DNA of 64,000 bases from Scolanthus callimorphus (Eukaryota; Cnidaria; Anthozoa; Actiniaria; Edwardsiidae), in NCBI GenBank assembly GCA_033964015.1, contig CM066919.1, forward strand, positions 5,422,101 through 5,486,100. Direction: 5' to 3'. Positions 23,789 through 34,915 of this stretch are shown here, in pieces. The position numbers were made by a program, and so were the translations under genes. Every line of letters starts with the position of its first letter. The stretch's first letter is position 1. Under the pieces are notes generated by a model, which made no database searches, was not told the DNA's origin, and was given only the letters and a program-made list of their open reading frames with translations.

Positions 23789-24130
23789 TAGCCTGCGTAG
23801 CAAGCGTTCCAGTGTGTTTTCAGGGAAAAGAAAGCCGAGAAACAGAGGAGAAAGCGGCGAGAAGTTCGACGAGCGAGTTTTTGGCCGCGCGAAAATGGGG
23901 CGAGCGCAAAAAAACGGACGGGCAGGGAGGGGGTGAGCGCAAAAAGGACGGACGGGGAGGGGGGGAGGGAAGGAAGGGACCCTTCCCCCTCCCTGCCCGT
24001 CCGTTTTTTTTGCGCTCGCCCCATTTTCGCGCGGCCAAAAACTCGCTCGTCGAACTTCTCGCCGCTTTCTCCTCTGTTTCTCGGCTTTCTTTTCCCTGAA
24101 AACACACGGGAACGCTTGCTACGCAGGCTA
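23789..24130. mobile_element. Foldback (MULE-like) element, 342 bp, 9-bp target duplication
   Basis: Arms of roughly 150 bp begin TAGCCTGCGTAGCAAGCG and are close inverted copies, meeting at a G-rich/C-rich centre. Flanks show an exact 9-bp duplication, CGCTGGATC, at 23780-23788 and 24131-24139. A 9-bp duplication with long inverted arms is typical of Mutator-like or Foldback elements. The left arm has an internal partial duplication of the AAAAACGGACGGG block. Long open frames on both strands here are by-products of the GC-rich palindrome. Confidence 0.88.
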
Positions 24131-24139
24131 CGCTGGATC

Positions 24140-25579
24140 CTGGTGAATCGATCTTGAGACTCAGCGCGGCCGCTGCAGTATGGATATCAGAGCTCCTGAT
24201 AACAAAGCGACATTCGAGGCTCTGGATCCGGATTGGTGTCAATCCAATAAGTCTGGTCCTCCCTCGTTTATCTAGCTGCTGGTAGGTGATAATTTGTCGT
24301 GGACAGAAAATCGTGGGAACCGTTTTTCAGGGCGTCGAAACACCGAAACGCTGTGGTGTGTCATTATCACCCTACGGGGGGTTCCCCGTGCAAAACAATC
24401 ACTGAAACAAAAATTTCGGCAGAAACTCATTCGAATTCTTGGGAAAAGCTAAAATTCAGTAATTTCCCATACACAAGAATTGGAACTGTTCAGTTTTCCC
24501 GTCATGGCGCGGACAACATGTGAATTTCGAACATTTAAAATTCTTATGCCAATTAATAGGAAATAAAGCTTTTCAGATCCCAAAGAATGGGTTCTGCAGA
24601 ACTTCCCTCTATTGAAGGGGCTAGGCTGCCCCCGCTCGTTCCCTCCCTAAAAAGTTCATCACTGAAAGCTACTGCAGGACAAGCTATTAGAATTAGAATA
24701 GGCTACTGTGTAAAGACTGGCGAACGAAACCCCCTGGCCTTGGGGCCAAAATCAAGTTTTCGGTCAAAAGTCAGGTGGTAGGAAACACGACAAAATGCTA
24801 TATTTGGTTTATACACGGGTTTTTTCCTTTAAAAAAACTGAGGAAAACCGTAAGTTTGACACATGCCCCGAGCTCCTGCAGTGGACTTTGGACCTTGAAG
24901 TTCACGTCTTTGTGCTTAAACAGCAGGGCGCAAAGTGTGACTAACTCGATTTTCATACCTAAGTGCCGAGTCACTACTAGCAGCAAGAGGGTAGCGGATG
25001 TATCAAAGGTATTCGATGACATAAAATAATGAGAGGGCGTGCCTATTCCGCATTCTTACTCCTACACTACAACTCATGACTCTGGCTAAAGCTCTCATCG
25101 AGTTTGTGTGCGGTCTACATGTTTGTCCCCTTAGGCTTTTAGCTCCCGTCCCAACTTGACCCTAAACACAGGAATCCCGCGTGCCAAAAAAGTCAAATAT
25201 CTGCGAAAAAAAAATCACTGGAGAGAGCCGGCTAGGCTACCTTGACCCCGAGAATACTTGTGTGGATGACACGCAATCACATTCACGAGCGTCACACAAC
25301 ACCACATTTCCATCTTACACACCTTTTTTCATTCCTCTCTTTTTCCTTTGTATCTCCCGTCCGTTACAGACACATGCGTTGAGCAAAATTAGATTCCTCC
25401 GAGCTTTGTATTGTCAGAGACATTATTGTTGTTGTTTATAGATATTAATCAGATCTTACTTGCCCGTGCACGCAAACTTGCCTGACTCCAGTTTTGTTTT
25501 GTACTGTACACGCAAACTTGTTGAGAGCTTGCGAATTTTCTCAGGGCCTGTTTATGGGACGATCCAACACGGTTACTAG
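24140..25579. other. No recognised gene
   Basis: Several short open frames exist, but none shows a domain or coherent splice signals. I see no repeat structure I can support. Confidence 0.45.
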
Positions 25580-25582
25580 TTA

Positions 25583-25811
25583 GGGGCCGACCATTTAACT
25601 TTTGAGGGGGGGGGGGTGGGCTTTTTTGTCGGTGCAAGATTTTTTTTTCTACCTCTGTGTTTAAGCGGTGAGAATTTTTTTCCCAATAAAAAAGAAGGGT
25701 TTTAGTCACCATTTTGCTGTGCAGGAAATTTTTTTCGGCCCTTCGGGCCGTGCAGGATATTTTTTTTCAAAAAAGCCCACCCCCCCCCTCAAAAGTTAAA
25801 TGGTCGGCCCC
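25583..25811. mobile_element. Harbinger-like MITE, 229 bp, TTA duplication
   Basis: Ends GGGGCCGACCATTTAACTTT and its reverse complement enclose G-rich and C-rich tracts. TTA borders both sides (25580-25582 and 25812-25814). A small internal hairpin, CGGCCCTTCGGGCCG, lies near 25736. No coding capacity. Confidence 0.82.
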
Positions 25812-25814
25812 TTA

Positions 25815-26046
25815 GGCTGGGATTTGCCTACGATCTCTGCCCGTGCGGCCTCTAGCTCCAAGTAACGCAATGCCAGTAACGCAAGTGCGTACAAGTCCTT
25901 CGTCCCCCGATCCAGCTGGCTAGTCGATCCCTAGACTCCTTCGCTGCGCCCCAGCGATTAGAGTCATTGCGATGCGCTCGAGAGAGTTGACTCTAAAGCT
26001 ACGGCTAAATAGGTCACATGTAGAGCGCGCAACATTTGTCCTGTTA
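25815..26046. other. Spacer between two MITEs
   Basis: Unique-looking sequence of about 230 bp with no gene. Confidence 0.4.
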
Positions 26047-26796
26047 GGGAGCATTCATAATTTATCTAGAGGGGGGCCTATGATGATTTCCTAATTTTTT
26101 TCTTTTCATTTTTTGAAGCCCCCCCTGATGATCTCAGGGTTTTTTTCCTGACCCCCCCTCAAGAGATGTAAATTAATAAAGAAAAATATCATAGCCCCCC
26201 CCCCCACCACCACTGACATATACATGTCAAACCCACCCTTAGCCATAACTTGTGATAGTTACTGATCCTGAAGATTGCTATTAATATTAATATTGCTATT
26301 AATATTATCTATTTATCTTAAATCTTAAAATAGGTTCGTATAGTTTCAAATAAACACTCAAAGAATTTTTTTGATTGTTAACCACAAAAGACATAGAACA
26401 CAGTACTTAAGCATGAAAGAAAGAAAAATATGAATGTCCAGTTACTTTTAAATATAACCAGATGATAATCTTCCAATTCAGGAGTTTATACACTTTTACA
26501 GCAACTCCACTGATAAGAACCTAACTTAAAATTTAGCCTTTAAAGGTTATTATGTCGAGGGGGATTAAAATGAAAATTTTAGCCTAACAGGTTCTTAAAA
26601 CCCAGGTTCTTATACGGGAGTTTTTACTGTATTTTCGTATAATTTTTTCGGGAAAAAAATGGTTGGCCCCCCCTATGCTCAATGTTATTTTTGTTGGAAA
26701 TTTTCCATAGCCCCCCCTACATCATATTAGGGAAAAACAGAGGCCCCCCCTCAAAATCATCATAGCCCCCCCTCTAGATAAATTATGAACACTCCC
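26047..26796. mobile_element. Harbinger-like MITE, 750 bp, TTA duplication
   Basis: Inverted ends GGGAGCATTCATAATTTATC and its near reverse complement at 26777-26796 are bordered by TTA at 26044-26046 and 26797-26799. Subterminal zones carry repeated runs of C or G with TCATAG motifs. The unique AT-rich middle codes for nothing recognisable, so it may be a deletion derivative or carry captured DNA. Confidence 0.82.
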
Positions 26797-26799
26797 TTA

Positions 26800-27457
26800 G
26801 AAACATCGCACGCGTGATAAAATGTTTTCTTGTCTGGTGAGACAAAAACAAAATTTGTCGCGTGCCAATCAATGTTTCTCGCGTGGCTAAACTGGGAAGC
26901 ACGAAGTCGAAGGAAACAATGTTGCGCGCTAGTTTCCTAGTTTAGCCAGGCTTAACCGACGATGGGCTAGAAGTACGATGGAAATGGTAGATTCCAGCTA
27001 TATGATGTACGAGCGCGGTAGTTGTCAAACGAAGTGCTGCAACGGTAGATGTGGCAATATCATGGACAACAATAAACTATGAGACTAAAAATTACAGTTG
27101 TCGTTACCGCCAGATGTCCTCAGTCTGAAATAGATGCATTGCATTTTAAAGGGCGGGGCATAGGGTATGTTTTTGGGGCTCCTAAGGTCTGCGGTAGGGA
27201 ATCGTTTTTCGCTTGTTTGGTCTCCGATGGGCGGTATGTGTTTCAGTATGGCTACCCAAGTGCAAACAAATTTCGATCAAAGTTGTGCCGCAATATTAGC
27301 GGAAAACGTTTTCATGATTAACAAAATACCGCTTTGATAACGACCAATTCACCGATCCCGCATTCATTGTTATACCCCTAGTTACTGTTGCTACGTCGGA
27401 CAAGCCAAATTTTATCTTTGGCATAGAGCGCGGAAAAGACACCGATTGCAGGGGGTG
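26800..27457. other. No recognised gene
   Basis: An 80-codon open frame at 27079-27321 has no recognised domain or splice partners. It sits between two MITEs. I do not call it a gene. Confidence 0.4.
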
Positions 27458-27460
27458 TTA

Positions 27461-28041
27461 GGTCCCGTTCGCACTACGCGAATTTGGTGTTTATTTTGCA
27501 AAAAAAATCTGTCATCGGGAGCCCGAAACCAGTGCGAACGGCATTTCTAAATTTTAGCAAATTTTGTCGAGTGCTACCAAAGTTCAAAGAAGCCGGCTAC
27601 AAAATTTGTCTACATTTTCACGGCCTCCAATTTTTGTCTAGGCGTGAAAACCTTTGTTTCTTTGGCAGCTAGCTGACACTCATCTCTCGCGCTTGTCAGG
27701 TCTGATCGTCAACAGACGGGGGGTCAAATAAAGGTCTCAGTTTCGTTTTCTTCCCGCTATTTTACGATGGATCACAGATATAGAACGGACCTCGTGCTTC
27801 TTTCTCGCAAGATTTATTTTCTCGCAAACCCTTGGCTACAATCCATATAACTACTTTACTGGATCACAAATGTTTCCTGTTATAACCGCCTGTCAACGAA
27901 TTTCCTCTTGATTGACAATTGTTGGTAGTTTTCGCTAGCAGTGCGAACGCATGGAACAAATCTTGTTTCGACAAAATTTAGAGCTCAGACAAATTTTGCC
28001 AAAGGCCAAATTGACTTTTTGTAAGCAGTGCGAACGGGACC
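27461..28041. mobile_element. Harbinger-like MITE, 581 bp, TTA duplication
   Basis: Ends GGTCCCGTTCGCACT and AGTGCGAACGGGACC are exact inverted copies, bordered by TTA at 27458-27460 and 28042-28044. Extra copies of the GTGCGAACG core lie inside (near 27532 and 27941), as is common in elements with subterminal repeats. There is no transposase. Confidence 0.87.
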
Positions 28042-28044
28042 TTA

Positions 28045-28881
28045 GAAGTTGTTGCATGCAATTTGGATTTTATATTGTTATCTTGAAAAGCTGAATAATT
28101 ATTGAAAAATCTTCGATATTCAAGTTTGTTGCTCGGACATTTTGAATTCCGTAGGGAAAACTTCCTATTGTTTGCTATGAGTGGGCGGAGCTATCGTCAA
28201 AATAGGGATCGGTCTATTGGACCACCCTGGTGACTAACTTCAGGTCTGCGGTAGGGTATACAATTTTGACTGTAGGTCTACGGTAGGGTATAAAAAACGA
28301 GGATTTTTGGTCTCTGATAGCCCCCGTTCCCTCCCCCCGGGGGGAGCCATTAAACCCCGTTCCCCTCTCTTATTTCCGGTGCGCACTTCCCAGAAGGCGT
28401 GCACAAGGCCTCCTTTATCAGTTTTGTTTACTTACCATTCTGCCAAAATCAACATCTAGGCGTTGTTTATTTGGTAAATCATGTTTGTTTACACTTTTTC
28501 AAGTACGTGATGATATTTCTATGCAGCTCAAGCTCTCTGTAAATATCGTGCTGGTTTGTTTATTTAGCTGCTGAATCTCCAAAAAACACAGTGCAACGAA
28601 ATACAGGTGCAATTGTGGATTTAGTGCCTGAAGGAGCAGGCTAACAAATTCTGACACCGAAATACAATGAACCGCGTTGTTTGCCAAGGCTGTGTTTGCG
28701 TTTCTCTGGCTAGGGGTTGCCTAGTCTGAAAGCAATTTTCAAGTTTAAACAAATTCGCTTCAATTTTACAGACGTCTTCCAGACATGATGACTCGGATAA
28801 CATAATAGTTTAGTCAGCCTAAATTACCGTGTCTGACGTTGACGTGGCAACGTACTGTACCGTAGTGGCTTAGAATCATGC
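28045..28881. other. No recognised gene; tandem GTCTGCGGTAGGGTATA motif
   Basis: The motif GTCTGCGGTAGGGTATA occurs near 28243, with a close copy (GTCTACGGTAGGGTATA) near 28274. A related GGTCTGCGGTAGGG occurs at 27186, so it is a dispersed repeat. Nothing coding is recognised. Confidence 0.4.
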
Positions 28882-28884
28882 TAA

Positions 28885-29112
28885 AGCCCGGTGCACACTA
28901 GCGACATAACGACATAAGGACCTTATGTTGCAACGAAAAAAGCACGGGAAAATAATTGAAACAATCAATATTTTCCATGGATCTGCATTAGATTACTTCA
29001 CCAAAGCAATCTTATGTTATTTTTTGTCGTCGACTTCAACTTCTTGAAACCACTAAATTTTGTTCGCGTGACATTTTTCTTATGTCGTTATGTCGCAAGT
29101 GTGCACCAGGCT
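28885..29112. mobile_element. Harbinger-like MITE, 228 bp, TAA duplication
   Basis: Ends AGCCCGGTGCACACTAGCG and the reverse complement of AGCCTGGTGCACACTTGCG continue for over 30 bp (GACATAACGACATAAG). TAA borders both sides at 28882-28884 and 29113-29115. There is no coding capacity. Confidence 0.85.
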
Positions 29113-29115
29113 TAA

Positions 29116-29823
29116 CTGGAATGGGAAAGATATTAAAAGCGGCAGTCCGAATGGAACCCGATTTTATCACGTGGTGGATCCCAGGCTGTACCACCCCACC
29201 CCTTCCCCTGTATCGTCACAGGAGATGCAAAAACAAAAGAAAAAGCCGATCTAAAGTAACTCGGTCTGTAAAAGGAATTCTCAAGCACGGGAGGGGATTT
29301 TCATTGACGTCATGTCACAAGCCACAGGGAGCCCGAAAGGAATGCAGGAACTGAGGCTTGATATTGCCAACTTCGTATTCATGGGCATCGCAAATGATTT
29401 TGAAAAATATTAAGTAATGGTCCGTATAAGAACTAGGCAAGCCAACGGCAAAGCATGCTGGAATGCAATTAATTTCTATTGAAAATATAGGCAATTTCAT
29501 TGGCCTAGACATGAAAATCAGTAAATTCACTATGCTAGAAAGACTTGTCTGAGGATTTTTAGGGAGACATAAGCACTTGTGGTACTCACAAACAGGATAT
29601 GCATTTTGTAAAGACTTTGTATGTGGTTAACCTAGCGTAAAATGCTGATTCTCACTCCTTTGTTCTTCTTGAATCTGATTGGTCTAGAGACTTTTCGTTG
29701 CCATATGTTCTCAAAGCAAGTCGAAATCTATCAATTTTTCACTCTTATTATGTTACTAGTCATGATAACTTACTGTGGTGAAAAAATAGGACATATCCTA
29801 CGTGGGGAACCTTCAATGCCGTA
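29116..29823. other. No recognised gene
   Basis: Only short open frames without domains. No repeat ends were recognised. Confidence 0.4.
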
Positions 29824-30560
29824 GAACAATGGAGGTTTGCCTAGTTCTTGCATGGATGATTACTTAATTCTCAAGTTTGCTCGGAAATGTAACGCTATTG
29901 GCTTGATGCACCTCTTTGTTTTTTCGTTGTTGTTTCTATCTTTTGCACCCTGGCGTTCTTCCTGTGGTTGGACAGTGCCCGCGCATGCTCACGGTTAATA
30001 TTTTCCGAGCACAGGAAGCCCACCCAGAACAATGGAGGTTTGCCTAGTTCTTGCATGGATGATTACTTAATTCTCAAGTTTGCTCGGAAATGTAACGCTA
30101 TTGGCTTGATGCACCTCTTTGTTTTTTCGTTGTTGTTTCTATCTTTTGCACCCTGGCGTTCTTCCTGTGGTTGGACAGTGCCCGCGCATGCTCACGGTTA
30201 ATATTTTCCGAGCACAGGAAGCCCACCCAGAACAATGGAGGTTTGCCTAGTTCTTGCATGGATGATTACTTAATTCTCAAGTTTGCTCGGAAATGTAACG
30301 CTATTGGCTTGATGCACCTCTTTGTTTTTTCGTTATGTTGTTTCTATCTTTTGCACCCTGGCGTTCTTCCTGTGGTTGGACAATGCTCGCGCATCCTCAT
30401 GGTTCAGAGCACAGGAAGCCCACCCAGAACGCCAAGGACTAGGCCAGGTGGGACGGTGAGGGAAATAAGGAGGGGGAGTTGGGTGGGCTTCCTGTGGTTG
30501 GACAATGCTCGCGCATCCTCATGGTTCAGAGCACAGGAAGCCCACCCAGAACGCCAAGGT
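29824..30560. repeat. 203-bp tandem repeat, about three copies, plus palindromic half-units
   Basis: Units start GAACAATGGAGGTTTGCC at 29824, 30027 and 30230. The first two are nearly identical and the third diverges at its end. The junction motifs CTTCCTGTG and CACAGGAAG are inverted partners; at 30485-30560 a fuller version runs from GGGTGGGCTTCCTGTG to CACAGGAAGCCCACCC. The array looks like expansion of a unit joined by a small palindrome. Open frames here simply follow the repeat. Confidence 0.85.
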
Positions 30561-31678
30561 CATCGCTCCGTCCAGGAGGGACCCCCTCCTCCCAGGCAGC
30601 AAATCCAGATAGAGTGGTCTTCGGGCAGCGATACCACACACAATACTCCAATCATTCTAAAAGCTTTATTTAGACATTTTTTAAGGCCTCAAAGGGCACC
30701 AAGAATTTCTCATTAACATCACTTGCCATAATTTATAAAACAATAAACTCATTGAACATAAATTATTTTGTGTCCCTTAGAAAGGATCTTTGTACAAACA
30801 TTTCTACTCTAACTCTATCAACAAAGAACAGGAGGAGAAACTGAACTAGAGTATGTATTTGTCAAGCCTGAGTACATTTATTTCAATGGCAACTCTATAA
30901 TACGGGCAATACGGATGTAACGACCAAAAAAATACGTCCTGCCACACAGCGGCGCAGCCAGCATTTTAGAATGAGAGGGGGGAGGCCACAACTGCTGAAA
31001 ATGTAGGATGACACCCTTACCATTTTAGGCTATTTTTCTTTAATGTAATTACTATATTTTGTGCCCCCAAAGGGGGTCACATGTACCCCACGACTCCCCA
31101 CACCCCAGCAGCTACGCCTTTGTACCAAATAACAATTCTGAATTTCAAATTAAGGTAGCACTTGACGAGTTGGATCACAAAGGTTCGTGCCACCTTAAAC
31201 AAAGAAAACAGTTTGGGCAAAGACTTTATCGGGACTCATGGGCGAAAACAAATTGCTTGAGAGTAGATCGAGAAACTATTGCATAACGTAATAGAGTTAC
31301 TAAAAAGCTAAAAGTAAACAATGAAGAATTTGGGAAAAATATAATACCCGAGTTAAAGTTTGTGGTACTTACACTGAAAAGCAACTCAAATTATTAAAGT
31401 ATATTTATGCAAACAATATTGGTCTAGAGCTTAGAACAAAAGCTGACTTAGAGTCACGTCGAACGCATTGTAAACAATTGATAATTTGCTACTTGAAAGT
31501 GTAATACAGTGGCATCTTCAGAAAATAATGATGTGACTTTAATTCGACTTCTGCGTTAGGCCTTTTAATGTATCCTCCAGATTTAAGCTGACATTCTGAT
31601 TGGCTGGCTATGAGTATTTATGACAGTTATTCGAATACCCTTCTACGTAGAGCAGATTTCAGATGATTGTCTTGAGTA
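30561..31678. other. No recognised gene
   Basis: Unique AT-rich DNA with no domain-bearing frame. Contains ATTCTGATTGGCTGG near 31594, a motif shared with other repeats in the window. Confidence 0.4.
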
Positions 31679-32474
31679 CAGTGGCACCTCTATTAAGGTT
31701 ACTGAGAACCTTCGCGCACGTGTTCGAAAAAAAAATCATACACGTCTTTAGTTTAACCAAAACATATCAACCTATATATCGTTGGAAAGCTGGACTAGCG
31801 AACTATGGCAAAAAGAATTATTTTTTCATAATTACAAATTTTTTTAAGGTTTTATTAAAAATTCGGCTGTGAGAGTTTCAAGAGATAACGCTGACGAACT
31901 GCTAGACCTTGACTCCCAAGTAACACATTGTTTTAATCCTTAAAGGTGTTTCTCAAAACCGTGTCTCCGTTTTTAAAATTTTGCTTTGCTCAAAAGTTAT
32001 CGAACTTTTAAATTTCGAAGGTCAAATTTTGTGGAATTTTCACGCTCTAAAAATTGTAAAAATTCATAACTGTTGAACTAAACAAAATTTAAAAAATCGC
32101 AGACACGGTTACTTTTGAGTCATGGTCCAGCAGTTCGACAGCGTTAGCTCGTGAAAATAGCACACCAAAATATTTCATCAATGCTTTAAAAAAAATAAAA
32201 GGTATCAATAAGTGATTTCTTTTTGCCATAGCCCGCTAGTCCATTCTATAAGCTTTCCAACGATATATAGGTTGACATATTTTGGTTAAACTAAGGACGT
32301 GTATGATTTTTTTTCGAACAACGTGCGCGAAGGTTCTCAGTAACCTTAAGCGGCCACTTTTCAAAGTCCCAAAATGATGCATTATCACTCAAGTACCTCC
32401 ATTCAGCGGCCAACCTCTGTTAAGCGGGCACTTGGCTCGGTCCCGAGGGTGGCCGCTTAATAGAGGTACCACTG
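31679..32474. mobile_element. Pogo/Tigger-like MITE split by another element
   Basis: Left end CAGTGGCACCTCTATTAA and right end reverse complement CAGTGGTACCTCTATTAAGC look like pogo-type termini. The flank is TA on the left and TG on the right, so the TA duplication is probably mutated. The original MITE was about 143 bp; a 649-bp TTAA-flanked element has landed in its left terminal repeat. Confidence 0.7.
31697..32345. mobile_element. TTAA-flanked MITE (Kolobok or piggyBac type), 649 bp, nested
   Basis: Inverted ends GGTTACTGAGAACC, with about 130 bp of imperfect inverted arm, are bordered exactly by TTAA at 31693-31696 and 32346-32349. The arms include TATATCGTTGGAAAGC and its complement. 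The TTAA duplication fits Kolobok or piggyBac. The middle codes for nothing. Confidence 0.87.
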
Positions 32475-33053
32475 TGATGGCATGCGCACTTTGCACAGGA
32501 ACCCATGATTTGGAGCTTCCATCTGAGATACATTCTTGAGGAAGTGTTTTGATTGACCAAGTTATTTTTTGAAACAGAACTTTTTCTATCGTCAACGTAG
32601 GTCAGTTGTGACAAAAAAGGCAAAAGGTCTGCTTAAAATAACCCACTCTAAACATTAAAAGAGTAACAGTGTCGCAAAAGAATCAACAATATCCGAATAT
32701 AATGACTATATTTTTGTGTCCTTCAAGTTTTTAAAAAACAATAGAATAGGTCAGTCCATAGCCTATGAGATATGAAATCTCCTACTCATTGGATCCTGTC
32801 CTATACGTTTTGTTCAGAACTATTTGTGTATGTACTTTGCGTTTGTTTTTACCATAATCATGTAAAATCGGCTCTGTAGTTGACAATATTTCTATGTAAA
32901 TGACCACAAAAATTGGTTTCCTCGTAGCAAAGCATCATTATTTCTTTCCCATTTCCCATTACAGGAGATTAACCCTTGGTAAGGCAATCCAGATGTGGAA
33001 GGTCTGTTGCCAAGCTGGTCACACCATGGCAAAGCTGCCTTTAAACAGCCTGT
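32475..33053. other. No recognised gene
   Basis: No family or splice pattern is recognised. A fragment of dispersed repeat begins at its end. Confidence 0.4.
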
Positions 33054-33259
33054 GTCAGCCACTCCTTTGTTATTGTTTTCGCTTGAAATTAGAAGACGAA
33101 TTACCTGTAGAGATCTCTTAATAAACATCTAAAAACAAAGTTTCAGATTTGATTTACCAAATTCAATAAAGAAAATTCTATATTCTCTAAATCAGCCAAT
33201 GGAAATGGATGCTTTCTCCGACTTGGTATATGTTGCTATGCTGTCAAAATAGCAGCTGA
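33054..33259 (+). repeat. Dispersed repeat, copy 1 (partner at 51864)
   Basis: About 206 bp aligns in the same orientation with 51864-52074. Shared landmarks are CTCCTTTGTTATTGTTTT, AAAACAAAGTTTCAGATTTG and GATGGAAATGGATGC-like text, with moderate divergence. Neither copy has coding potential. Confidence 0.8.
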
Positions 33260-33497
33260 CACAGTCTCTTTAAGATCTATACTGCATGACAACAAGCAAA
33301 CGTTAAATCTATGGATTGAAGAAATGTAACAAGAGTATGAAAGTCGATAACCATCTTTTCTTTAAATTAACAAAATGAAACATTCCAGAAAATAGAAAAT
33401 AGGGATTATGTAATAGATCACAATGTTTCTACCTCTTGAAAAATATTTACCTAGTTTTTTTCTGAAATCACATAATATCAAGCAGTGGAACTAAAAT

Positions 33498-33577
33498 ATC
33501 ATACTTTATGTACCACACAACAGAAAATACAGCCAATCAGAGTGCAGGAAATCCATTGTATATTCGACAGTATTGCA
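33498..33577 (+). repeat. Dispersed repeat, copy 1 (inverted partner at 47736)
   Basis: About 80 bp matches the reverse complement of 47736-47814, centred on ACAGAAAATACAGCCAATCA. The flanks on both sides of this core also align. It is a short interspersed element of unknown class. Confidence 0.7.
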
Positions 33578-33782
33578 CTTAGCCATGCACTGCAGTGAAA
33601 CATCCTATTAAACATTTTACCCTGTATTTTCAGTAGCGTGGTGTTATACAATGCTTATCATGCCCGTGGGATGCCACTCAAAAATGAAATGCCACTCAAA
33701 CGAATCCTATCAAGTGAATGTGACTTAAAAACAGGACAGCTAACAATGGGTAACATTATTTTGGCGGTATCTGAAAACAATA

Positions 33783-33977
33783 GACCAAATCGGCTAACGC
33801 TGTTTACATCTTGTTGCCACCCAATTCAGATCATGTGGATACTTTTGTAAGTTCTGCACATACACTCGTGCACTCGGTCGAGTAAGAAAAATTTGACAAT
33901 TGTAACCACCCAAAGGAATCATCACATGATCTGAATTGGGTGGCAACAAGATTTAAACACTGTTAGCCGATTTGGTC
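33783..33977. mobile_element. MITE, 195 bp, TA-flanked
   Basis: Arms of about 55 bp, starting GACCAAATCGGCTAACGCTG on the left, are inverted copies and contain TTGCCACCCAATTCAGATCA. TA borders both ends. It lies downstream of the NOL4-like gene and codes for nothing. Confidence 0.8.
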
Positions 33978-34763
33978 TATTCCAGTGAATTCAGCTAGCT
34001 ATTCCAGTGAATTCATTAACATAGAACGATGTAGTAGCAAAGTAACAGCACAGATATGATGTAGTTCTAACCATTCATTGTACAACAGATATGATAATAA
34101 GAACTTGGTAGGAAGTAATAAGCCGATTTGTATATCCAAGGATTGAAAACTAAAATAATTTCACCAATGTTAAAGTCCCACCACCAACCACCATCCTTTG
34201 CGCATCGACGTAAATTTTCTCAATACCAGAACAATGTTCCTTATAGTGATACTCGAAACAAACTGTTTTAATATTTCCATTTTGCGCAGTTTTTACCAGG
34301 TCTTTAAGCTTATACAGACAGTCTACTATTTTCCATCCAAGTTCTTGCAATATTTCTTATAAAAGTGCAAGATTTAGCAATTCAAAACAAAAGCTCGCAA
34401 AGGATAGCTGTTGCCAGTGGGCCTTGTATCAGATTATTTTCTTTTTTTTCAGCGGCTAAACCCCTTGTACTATTCACCTCTTGAAGCCACCTCAAGAAAA
34501 AAATAATAGTAGGTTTAAAAGTGTTTTGCAATAAGGAATTTCCAAAAAATGTAAAATTACATAGCTGAGTGTAACCCTGTGAAATTCTTGCAGTGGCAAC
34601 AAGTGAGTAAGAATTGAAACTTTCTATATGCAAATTTAACCCTATAAAGTTAGTCCCAGTGCATGTAAGTACCTTTAGGAGAACTGAAGGCCATTACGAG
34701 GCATAAATTATCACCTGAACTTGTAAATTAATTCCTTGTTAAGGCAAATTTCTGTGAAGTCCC
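33978..34763. other. 3' flank or 3' UTR of the NOL4-like gene
   Basis: No other gene is recognised. It begins with a short doubled TATTCCAGTGAATTCA motif (33979-34018). The minus-strand 3' UTR of the NOL4-like gene probably ends here, but I could not choose a poly(A) signal. Confidence 0.4.
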
Positions 34764-34915
34764 CTATGGGGGTGGGAGAAGCTGCTCTAATTCGTCAGCT
34801 GAGCGATAAAGGAAGGCTGCAGACTCTCTGTAACCTTGAATAAGATGTCTGATGGCTTGAATTTCACTTGGGCTTAGCTGGCATTGAGATCCACTACGGG
34901 GTTTCACAATTGGGG
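34764..34915 (-). CDS. NOL4-like gene, last coding exon
   Basis: Acceptor CTCTCCTAG, then the C-terminal NOL4 motif with [16 protein letters not shown], ending LLPPP and TAG. It was too short to stand out as an open frame. Phase 1 matches the donor of the previous exon (TCATCAG|GTACAA). Confidence 0.88.

Noticed and set aside
23529..24242. Several overlapping frames of 70-140 codons on both strands
   Set aside because: They arise from the GC-rich arms of the foldback element and mirror each other across its centre.
30171..30716. A 181-codon frame
   Set aside because: It simply follows the 203-bp tandem repeat and its palindromic tail; the same peptide restarts in each copy.
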